From assembly GCA_031290835.1 (NCBI GenBank), contig JAISLN010000167.1:1-34139 (forward strand): a stretch of 34,139 bases of DNA. The letters are read 5' to 3'. Shown here piece after piece: positions 8,798-16,205 of the stretch. The notes beneath the pieces are model-generated. The model saw nothing but the letters and a program-made list of their open reading frames with translations. It was not told the DNA's origin and searched no databases. Numbering within the stretch: the first letter of the stretch is position 1; the number at the start of each line of letters is the position of its first letter. This DNA comes from Prevotellaceae bacterium (GTDB taxonomy: Bacteria; Bacteroidota; Bacteroidia; Bacteroidales; UBA932). The translations under genes and the position numbers were made by a program.

Positions 8798-10411
8798 ATG
8801 GCGCTAAAATTAGGTAAAAATAGAATAATGTTCCCGCTACTATTTTTGGGAATACTAACGTTGGGCTTTGTGATAGGAGCTCGCGTGCAGGAATCGAACT
8901 TGCAGCGGCACTACATGACGGTGCAAAAGTGGAACAAGTTCAACACCATTCTTAACTACGTTGATAAAGCCTACGTTGACCATATCCCGCACAAGGATAT
9001 TGAGGAAAAATCAATAGAGCTGATGCTAAAATCGCTGGACCCGCACTCGGTGTACATTCGCGCCTCGGACATGGAGCAAGCCAACGAATCGCTGGAGGGC
9101 AATTTTGAGGGGATAGGCATTGTGTTCAACATGCCCTCGGATACGGTTGTGGTAATGAACATCGTTGTTGGAGGCCCCTCCGAGCGCGTGGGCATACAGC
9201 CCGGCGACCGCATTATTACCGTCAACGATAGCGTCATTGCCGGCCGCAAGGTGCCGCAAGACAGCGTGATGAAGCTGCTGCGCGGCAGAAGCGGCAGCAA
9301 GGTGAAGGTGGGGCTGAAGCGGATAGGCGAGAAAAATCTCGTTTTGGCAACCATCACGCGCGGCAAAATTCCCGTCAAAAGCGTAGATGTTGCCTACATG
9401 TCAACGCCCCATACCGGCTACATCAAAATCTCCAAATTCTCGCGCAGCACCGGCGACGAGTTCAAGGAGGCAGCGCGGAAGCTGATGAACGAAAAAATGC
9501 AAAACTTAGTCCTCGACCTGCGCGGCAACACCGGCGGATACCTAGAGCAGGCAATCGAAATTGCCAACGAAATTTTGGGCGCGGGCGAGCTTATCGTCTA
9601 TACCGAAGGAAAAAGCTCCAAGCGCAAAGACTACTTTGCAGACCGGCACGGCTTGCTGAAAAATATTCCTGTGGCCATTCTCATTGACGAAGGCTCTGCG
9701 TCGGCAAGCGAGGTGCTGGCAGGCGCCATACAGGACAACGACCGGGGGCTGATTGTAGGTCGCCGCTCGTTTGGCAAAGGGCTGGTGCAGGAGCCTTTCA
9801 TCTTCAACGACGGGTCGGGCATGCGCCTCACCGTGGCGCGATACTACACGCCCTCCGGCCGCTGCATTCAGCGCCCCTACAGCAGCAGCGACGATAGCGA
9901 CGACTACTACATGGAAATACAACGCCGCTACGACCACGGCGAAATGAACGTGGAGGACAGCATTAAGCAAAACGATTCGCTGCGCTACCTCACGCGCAAC
10001 GGAAGAACGGTGTACGGCGGCGGAGGCATCACGCCCGACGTGTTTGTGCCGCTTGATACGCTAAACAGCAACAGCTACTACCTGAAAGTATTTCGCAAAA
10101 ATTTAATCTATAAATTTGCGCTTCAGTTCTCGGACGCCAACAGAGCAAGGCTGAGCAAGGTAAAATCTCTACAGGAGCTGCGCAGCTACTTGAGGCGAAA
10201 AAATCTCATCGGCAGCTTCACGTCCTACGCCGCGAGCAACGGCGTTACCGGAAGCTGGGAAGAGCTGCGCGCCTGCCAAAAGCTGATATCTTCGCAGATA
10301 AAAGCCCAAATCGGCAGAGGCACCTCGCTGGACGACGAAGGATTTTATCCGTTCTTGGACAACGTGGATAATGCGCTGCAAGTTGCCATACAACACGTAG
10401 AAGAAAAGTAG
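8798..10411 (+). CDS. S41 family C-terminal processing peptidase with PDZ domain
   Basis: PDZ 'GPSERVGIQPGDRIITVNDSVI', then 'NLVLDLRGNTGGYLEQAIEIA', 'DEGSASASEVLAGAIQDNDRGLIVGRRSFGKGLVQ' (catalytic Ser/Lys region). Confidence 0.95.
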   Translation: MALKLGKNRIMFPLLFLGILTLGFVIGARVQESNLQRHYMTVQKWNKFNTILNYVDKAYVDHIPHKDIEEKSIELMLKSLDPHSVYIRASDMEQANESLEGNFEGIGIVFNMPSDTVVVMNIVVGGPSERVGIQPGDRIITVNDSVIAGRKVPQDSVMKLLRGRSGSKVKVGLKRIGEKNLVLATITRGKIPVKSVDVAYMSTPHTGYIKISKFSRSTGDEFKEAARKLMNEKMQNLVLDLRGNTGGYLEQAIEIANEILGAGELIVYTEGKSSKRKDYFADRHGLLKNIPVAILIDEGSASASEVLAGAIQDNDRGLIVGRRSFGKGLVQEPFIFNDGSGMRLTVARYYTPSGRCIQRPYSSSDDSDDYYMEIQRRYDHGEMNVEDSIKQNDSLRYLTRNGRTVYGGGGITPDVFVPLDTLNSNSYYLKVFRKNLIYKFALQFSDANRARLSKVKSLQELRSYLRRKNLIGSFTSYAASNGVTGSWEELRACQKLISSQIKAQIGRGTSLDDEGFYPFLDNVDNALQVAIQHVEEK

Positions 10412-10415
10412 GCCA

Positions 10416-10694
10416 ATGAACACGTCAAAGCTAATTCGATACGAAGCCAATAAGCGCTCGGGGGCGACTGCCGCCGTGTTCTGCATTTTTTTCGGATTTC
10501 TGGGGCTGCACCGTTTTTACGTCAACAAAAAGCGCTCGGGTACGGTTATGCTCATCCTTTCGCTGGTGGGCGTGGGGCTTCCCGTTACCATCATCTGGAG
10601 CATTATCGACCTGTTTCGGATTAGCGATATGGTGTGCACCTACAACAACGACCTAGCCGATAAAATAGAACAACACTACTATACCCTCCGCTAA
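10416..10694 (+). CDS. TM2 domain-containing membrane protein
   Basis: AAVFCIFFGFLGLHRFYVNKKRSGTVMLILSLVGVGLPVTIIWSIIDLFRI: TM2 domain signature (GxxGxHRFY...). Confidence 0.9.
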   Translation: MNTSKLIRYEANKRSGATAAVFCIFFGFLGLHRFYVNKKRSGTVMLILSLVGVGLPVTIIWSIIDLFRISDMVCTYNNDLADKIEQHYYTLR

Positions 10695-10699
10695 AGCGC

Positions 10700-12040
10700 A
10701 TGACCTCCCATACTCCCCTCCTGTACATCGAAACCTACGGCTGCCAAATGAACGTGAACGATAGCGAAGTGGTAGCGTCCCTCATGTGCGGGCAGGGCTA
10801 CGCTATGTGTAGCGCTGCCGAAAGCGCCGACCTTGTGCTGGTAAACACCTGCTCCATTCGCGAAAACGCCGAACAGCGCGTGTGGGGACGGCTTGCCGAG
10901 CTGCGCGCGCTGAAGCGCAAAAAACCGCAGCTCATGCTGGGCGTCATTGGCTGCATGGCGGAGCGCCTGAAGGAACAGCTGCTGGAGAAGGAGCAATCTG
11001 TTGACGTTGTTGTTGGCCCCGACGCCTACCGCGACTTGCCCAACCTCGTGAGCATGGCAAAAGCGGGACAAAAAGGCGTGAACGTGGAGCTGTTGCGCGA
11101 GGAAACCTACGCCGAAATTGAGCCCGTGCGCTACAACAGCAACGGCGTTTCGGCCTTTGTGTCCATCATGCGCGGGTGCAACAACGCGTGCAGCTACTGC
11201 GTGGTGCCCTACACGCGCGGCGCCGAGCGCAGCCGCAATACGCAAAGCATACTGCGCGAAGTGCAGGCGCTCATCAGCGGCGGATACAAAGAGGTAACGC
11301 TGCTGGGGCAAAACGTGGACAGCTACAGGGCGCTTGCCGAAGATGAAAACGGCAAAACGGAAACCTGCAACTTTGCCCGCCTGCTGGACCAAGTAGCCCT
11401 GCTGTCGCCGCAGCTGCGCGTGCGCTTCTCCACCTCGCACCCCAAAGATATGAGCAACGAGGTGCTGCACGTAATGGCGCAGCACCGCAACATCTGCAAG
11501 AGCATACACCTGCCGGCGCAGAGCGGCAGCACCCGCGTGCTGGAGCTCATGCACCGCAAATATACGCGCGAAGAGTACCTGGAGCGTATTGCCGCCATCC
11601 GCAGCATCCTGCCCGCGTGCAGCATCTCCACCGACCTGATAGCGGGCTTCTGCACCGAAACGGAGGACGACCACCGGCAAACGCTCTCGCTCATGCGCGA
11701 GGTTGGCTACGATTTTGCCTTCATGTTCATGTACTCCGAGCGCCCCAACACCAAGGCAGCCCGCCGCTACAAAGACGACGTTCCGGAGGAAGTGAAAATG
11801 CGGCGCCTGAACGAAATTATTGCGCTGCAAAGCGAGCTATCGCTCAAGGCAAAGCTCCCATACGTGGGAAAAGCGCTGGAAGTCTTAGCCGAAGGCTTCT
11901 CCAAAAAATCCAACGAGCAGCTTTTTGGGCGCACCTCTCAAAACATGGTGGTGGTATTTCCGCGCGGAAGCCACAGCGTTGGCGAATACCTCACCGTAAC
12001 GCCCACGCGCTGCACATCGGCAACGCTGATTGCGGATTGA
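10700..12040 (+). CDS. miaB: tRNA-2-methylthio-N6-dimethylallyladenosine synthase
   Basis: ETYGCQMNVNDSEVV, CSIRENAEQRVWGRL, radical-SAM RGCNNACSYCVVPYTRGAERSR, HLPAQSGSTRVLELMHRKYTREEY and a TRAM domain at the C-terminus. Confidence 0.97.
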   Translation: MTSHTPLLYIETYGCQMNVNDSEVVASLMCGQGYAMCSAAESADLVLVNTCSIRENAEQRVWGRLAELRALKRKKPQLMLGVIGCMAERLKEQLLEKEQSVDVVVGPDAYRDLPNLVSMAKAGQKGVNVELLREETYAEIEPVRYNSNGVSAFVSIMRGCNNACSYCVVPYTRGAERSRNTQSILREVQALISGGYKEVTLLGQNVDSYRALAEDENGKTETCNFARLLDQVALLSPQLRVRFSTSHPKDMSNEVLHVMAQHRNICKSIHLPAQSGSTRVLELMHRKYTREEYLERIAAIRSILPACSISTDLIAGFCTETEDDHRQTLSLMREVGYDFAFMFMYSERPNTKAARRYKDDVPEEVKMRRLNEIIALQSELSLKAKLPYVGKALEVLAEGFSKKSNEQLFGRTSQNMVVVFPRGSHSVGEYLTVTPTRCTSATLIAD

Positions 12041-12268
12041 ATGCTGAACGGATAGCACCGCGCAAGCAGCTCGTGGGTGAAACGTTTGAGTATAGCCCTT
12101 GCCGCCTTCGGAGCGCCTCTGTATCATTTGCTGACAACAAAGAAGCAGGCAGAATAAAAAAATGAATTCAAGAAAAATCGTTCCTCCATAAAATATCTTT
12201 CCGCCTCGCTTGTCTTCATAAGTAGAAAATAATCTCTCAAATAATGAAGCTGTAAATCAACAAAAGCC

Positions 12269-12550
12269 ATGAATGCCTATATTATTGTTGGAATTGTGCT
12301 TGTGCTGTGGACGTTAGGCGGCTTGTACCGCAGGCGGAAAAACAGGAATAAAATCATTTGCGTTGTAGAAAGTAGCTGTACCGGCTGCCGACGTTGCGTC
12401 AAGAGATGCACACACCATGTGCTGGAAGCGGTAAAAAATGAAGCCGGAGTACGTGTCGTTGTGAAGTATCCCGACAAATGTACCGCCTGCGGAGACTGTC
12501 TGAGTAAATGTAAGTTCAATGCTTTGAAGTTAATTGAACGAACAAATTAA
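12269..12550 (+). CDS. Small membrane-anchored 2x[4Fe-4S] ferredoxin-like protein
   Basis: N-terminal TM helix (YIIVGIVLVLWTLGGLY) followed by CTGCRRCVKRC and CTACGDCLSKC cluster motifs. Confidence 0.88.
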   Translation: MNAYIIVGIVLVLWTLGGLYRRRKNRNKIICVVESSCTGCRRCVKRCTHHVLEAVKNEAGVRVVVKYPDKCTACGDCLSKCKFNALKLIERTN

Positions 12551-12609
12551 AGAGGTGTAAGCTTAAAATATTAAGCAAATCGTATGAATTAATCTATTTG
12601 GAAATGCCC

Positions 12610-12693
12610 GCTCCGAAAGCGGAGCTCCGCGAAGTTGACCTGTCAGCAATACGCAAAATTACCCCGCACACCCTATGGAGCTTAGCGCTCCGC
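12610..12693. repeat. Clustered GC-rich palindromes in the ferredoxin-pyrG intergenic region
   Basis: GCTCCG-AAAG-CGGAGC (12610-12625), perfect palindrome GCGGAGCTCCGC (12619-12630), GGAGC-TTAGC-GCTCC (12677-12691). GCGGAGC (12619-12625) can also pair with GCTCCGC (12687-12693). Confidence 0.6.
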
Positions 12694-12729
12694 AGCTACC
12701 TCCACATCGCTGTGCAGGCGCAAAAAAAT

Positions 12730-12760
12730 TTTGTGCTTCAAAAAATAAAGCGTACTTTTG
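12730..12760 (+). promoter_or_regulatory. pyrG promoter, TTTG-N19-TACTTTTG
   Basis: TTTG 12730-12733 and TACTTTTG 12753-12760, 19-bp spacer, a match to the Bacteroidetes promoter consensus. Confidence 0.65.
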
Positions 12761-12780
12761 CTGCGGTTTAATTATCAAAA

Positions 12781-12897
12781 ATGAGCGCGAAAATTATTGA
12801 TACAAAAGTGAATATTTCCGGAGACTTGCTGCTGCATCCCTACATCTTGCTCCATCACAAGGCTTCTTATCCTCAAAATGCGCTTGCTTTGCGGTAG
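12781..12897 (+). CDS. Candidate leader peptide ORF (38 aa) upstream of pyrG
   Basis: ATG at 12781 about 20 bp after the -7 element: MSAKIIDTKVNISGDLLLHPYILLHHKASYPQNALALR*. Lies between the promoter and pyrG. No homology evidence is available. Confidence 0.3.
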   Translation: MSAKIIDTKVNISGDLLLHPYILLHHKASYPQNALALR

Positions 12898-12936
12898 CGT
12901 ATTTTTCATTCATATAAAAATTCTGGGAGATTAAAA

Positions 12937-14538
12937 ATGGCGACAAAGTATATATTTGTAACGGGAGGCGTTGTTTCCTCCCTTGGTAAAGGTATTGTAG
13001 CGGCGTCCCTTGCCAAGCTGCTGCAGGCGCGCGGCTTTTCTGTGGCTATCCAAAAGCTCGACCCCTACATCAACGTTGACCCCGATACGCTAAACCCCTA
13101 CGAGCACGGGGAGTGCTACGTAACCATCGACGGGGCGGTAACCGACCTCGACCTTGGGCACTACGAGCGCTTTCTGGGTATCCACACCACGCAGGACAAC
13201 AACGTTACCACCGGGCGCATTTACCAAACCGTCATCAACAACGAGCGCAAGGGCGAGTACCTCGGCAAAACGGTGCAGGTCATCCCCCACATCACCGACG
13301 AAATCAAGCGGCGCATACAGCTGCTTGGCGCCCACCATCACTACCACTTTGTCATCACGGAAATCGGCGGCACGGTGGGCGACATTGAGTCGCTACCCTA
13401 CGTGGAAGCCGTGCGTCAGCTGCGCTACGAGCTGGGCGCAGACAACGCGCTCTTTATCCACCTCACGCTGGTGCCCTACATAAAGGCTGCCGGCGAGCTC
13501 AAGTCAAAACCCACGCAGCACTCGGTGAAGCAATTGCTGGAAAACGGCGTGCAGCCCGACATCCTCGTGCTGCGCACCGAAGAAGACCTGCCCCGCGAAT
13601 TTCGCCGGAAAATTGCGCTCTTCTGCAACGTTGACCCCGACGCCGTGGTGCAGTCAATAGACGTGCCCACCATTTACGAGGTGCCGCTCATGATGCAAAA
13701 GGAAAGGCTGGACGAGGTGGTGCTCAAAAAATTTGGCCTCGCCAACGCCCCCGACGCCGACATGAAGGCGTGGGGAGAGTTTGTAGAAAAGTCAAAGCAC
13801 CCCAAAAAAACCGTAAACGTTGGGCTGGTGGGCAAGTACGTAGAGCTTCCCGACGCCTACAAGTCCATTCTTGAGGCGTTCATTCACGCCGGCGTGCACA
13901 ACGAGTGCAAGGTAAAAATTCACCTCTTTCAGTCGGAGCACATAAGCGAGCGCACCGTATCCGAAACGCTAAAGGACATGCAGGGCATAATGATTGCCCC
14001 GGGCTTTGGGGAGCGCGGAATAGAGGGGAAAATTGCCGCCGCCCGCTACGCCCGCGAAAACAACGTCCCGTTTTTCGGCATCTGCCTTGGTATGCAGTGC
14101 GCCGTTGTGGAGCTTGCCCGCAACGTGCTTGGGTACAAGGATGCGCACTCATCCGAAATAAACCCGAACACGCCGCACAAGGTTATCGACATCATGGAAA
14201 ACCAAAAGCACATCACCAACCTCGGCGGCACCATGCGCCTCGGCGGCTACAAGTGCACCGTAAGGGAGGGAACGCTGGCGCACCGCATATACGGCAAAAC
14301 GGAAATCGTGGAGCGCCACCGCCACCGCTTTGAGCTCAACAACGAGTACCTGCCGGAGCTGGAAAAGGCGGGCATGCTTGCCTCCGGCGTCAACGAGCAA
14401 ACCCGGCTGGTGGAAATCATCGAGCTGCCGGCGCACCGATTTTTTATCGCCTCACAGTTTCACCCCGAATTTCAGAGCACCGTCCTCACGCCCCATCCGC
14501 TGTTCATGGGCTTTGTAAAGGCCGTGGCGGAAGGGTAG
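12937..14538 (+). CDS. pyrG: CTP synthase
   Basis: KYIFVTGGVVSSLGKGIVAASLAKLLQARGF, KLDPYINVDPDTLNPYEHGECYVTIDGAVTDLDLGHYERF, glutaminase motif FFGICLGMQCAVVE, HRFFIASQFHPEFQS. Confidence 0.98.
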   Translation: MATKYIFVTGGVVSSLGKGIVAASLAKLLQARGFSVAIQKLDPYINVDPDTLNPYEHGECYVTIDGAVTDLDLGHYERFLGIHTTQDNNVTTGRIYQTVINNERKGEYLGKTVQVIPHITDEIKRRIQLLGAHHHYHFVITEIGGTVGDIESLPYVEAVRQLRYELGADNALFIHLTLVPYIKAAGELKSKPTQHSVKQLLENGVQPDILVLRTEEDLPREFRRKIALFCNVDPDAVVQSIDVPTIYEVPLMMQKERLDEVVLKKFGLANAPDADMKAWGEFVEKSKHPKKTVNVGLVGKYVELPDAYKSILEAFIHAGVHNECKVKIHLFQSEHISERTVSETLKDMQGIMIAPGFGERGIEGKIAAARYARENNVPFFGICLGMQCAVVELARNVLGYKDAHSSEINPNTPHKVIDIMENQKHITNLGGTMRLGGYKCTVREGTLAHRIYGKTEIVERHRHRFELNNEYLPELEKAGMLASGVNEQTRLVEIIELPAHRFFIASQFHPEFQSTVLTPHPLFMGFVKAVAEG

Positions 14539-14572
14539 GGGAGCATGAGTTTTAAGGAATAAGATTTTTTGC

Positions 14573-14580
14573 TACCTTTG
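14573..14580 (+). promoter_or_regulatory. -7 promoter element TACCTTTG upstream of glyQS
   Basis: TAnnTTTG match 27 bp before the ATG at 14607; the -33 element is weak (TTTT-like). Confidence 0.45.
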
Positions 14581-14606
14581 ACGCTTCTTATCAATAACAA
14601 ATAAGT

Positions 14607-16157
14607 ATGAATCAAGAAGAACTTTTCAAAAAGCTGATTGCGCACGCCAAGGAGTACGGCTACATTTTTCCTTCGAGCGAAATATACGATGGGCTTAGCG
14701 CCGTGTACGATTACGGTCAGTATGGCGCGGAGCTGAAGAGTAACATCAAGCGGTACTGGTGGGAGGCAATGGTGCGCCTCAACGAAAATATTGTGGGCAT
14801 CGACGCCGCCATTTTCATGCACCCCCGCACGTGGGAGGCGTCGGGGCACGTGGGGGCGTTCAACGACCCGCTGATTGACAACAAGGACTCCAAAAAGCGC
14901 TACCGCGCCGACGTGCTGCTCGAAGAGCATATTGCCAAGCTGGAGGAAAAGGTGGAAAAGGAGGTGGAGAAAGGTCGCAAAAAATTTGGCGACGCCTTTG
15001 ACGAGGCGCAATTTCGCGCCACCAACCCCAACGTGCAGCGCAGCGCAGCAAAGCTGGATGAGGTGCGCCGGCGCATGGTGGAGGCGCTCACCAAAAATGA
15101 CCTCGAAGCGCTGCGGCAGCTTATTGTGGATTGCGAAATTGCTTGCCCCATATCGGGCACGCGCAGCTGGACGGAGGTGCGGCAGTTTAACCTGATGTTT
15201 GAAACAAAAATCGGGTCGGTGAGCGACGAATCCTCTACGCTCTACCTGCGCCCCGAAACGGCGCAGGGTATTTTTGTGAATTTCCTGAACGTGCAAAAAA
15301 CAGGCCGCATGAAAATCCCGTTTGGCATTGCGCAAATAGGGAAGGCGTTTCGCAACGAAATTGTGGCGCGGCAGTTCATTTTCCGCATGCGCGAGTTTGA
15401 GCAGATGGAGATGCAGTTCTTTGTCCGTCCGGGCGAGGAGATGAAGTGGTACGAATACTGGAAGGCTGCCCGCCTCAAGTGGCATCAGTCGCTGGGAATG
15501 GGCGACGACAGCTACCGCTACCACGACCACGATAAGCTGGCGCACTACGCCAACGCTGCGTGCGATATTGAGTTTCACTTCCCCTTTGGGTTTAAGGAGC
15601 TGGAGGGTATTCACTCGCGCACAGACTTTGACTTGGGCAACCACCAAAAATTCTCCGGCCGCAAGCTGCAATACTTTGACCCCGAAACAAACGAAAGCTA
15701 CGTGCCGTACGTTGTAGAAACGTCGGTAGGCGTTGACCGCTTGGTGCTGTCGGTGCTGGCCAGCTCGTACTGCGAGGAGAAGGTGCAGAAGGATGGCGAG
15801 GAAGGCGGAGAGCGCGTAGTGCTGCGCATCCCGGCGCCCATTGCTCCGGTAAAGCTGGCGGTGCTGCCGCTTGTAAAGAAAGACGGGTTGCCCGAAAAAG
15901 CTCGCGAAATACTGGCCGGCCTCAAGTATGATTTCAATTGCCAATACGACGAAAAAGACTCCATAGGCAAGCGCTACCGCAGGCAGGACGCCATCGGCAC
16001 GCCGTTTTGCATAACGGTTGACCATCAGTCGCTGGAAGATAGCACGGTAACCATTCGTTACCGCGACAGCATGGAGCAAGAGCGCGTGGCTGTTGAGGCT
16101 TTGCGCGGTATTATGGATGAAAAAGTAAGCCTGCGCTCGCTGCTGAGCCGGCTATAA
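14607..16157 (+). CDS. glyQS: Glycine--tRNA ligase (single-chain homodimeric type)
   Basis: KKLIAHAKEYGYIFPSSEIYDGLSAVYDYGQYGAELKSNIKRYWWEAMV, LRPETAQGIFVNF, GKAFRNEIVARQFIFRMREFEQMEMQFF, anticodon-binding C-terminus. Confidence 0.97.
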   Translation: MNQEELFKKLIAHAKEYGYIFPSSEIYDGLSAVYDYGQYGAELKSNIKRYWWEAMVRLNENIVGIDAAIFMHPRTWEASGHVGAFNDPLIDNKDSKKRYRADVLLEEHIAKLEEKVEKEVEKGRKKFGDAFDEAQFRATNPNVQRSAAKLDEVRRRMVEALTKNDLEALRQLIVDCEIACPISGTRSWTEVRQFNLMFETKIGSVSDESSTLYLRPETAQGIFVNFLNVQKTGRMKIPFGIAQIGKAFRNEIVARQFIFRMREFEQMEMQFFVRPGEEMKWYEYWKAARLKWHQSLGMGDDSYRYHDHDKLAHYANAACDIEFHFPFGFKELEGIHSRTDFDLGNHQKFSGRKLQYFDPETNESYVPYVVETSVGVDRLVLSVLASSYCEEKVQKDGEEGGERVVLRIPAPIAPVKLAVLPLVKKDGLPEKAREILAGLKYDFNCQYDEKDSIGKRYRRQDAIGTPFCITVDHQSLEDSTVTIRYRDSMEQERVAVEALRGIMDEKVSLRSLLSRL

Positions 16158-16205
16158 TGGCGAAATATTTACCCACCTTTGTTTAAATAGTAGTACAAAA
16201 CGATT

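Noticed and set aside
10691-11830. 379-aa minus-strand ORF opposite miaB
   Set aside because: Antisense shadow of a well-supported miaB; Ala/His/Val-rich without domain features.
14472-16079. 535-aa minus-strand ORF opposite glyQS
   Set aside because: Shadow ORF produced by codon bias of glyQS. It is His/Val/Arg/Leu-rich with no recognisable domain, and the sense strand is an unambiguous glycyl-tRNA synthetase.
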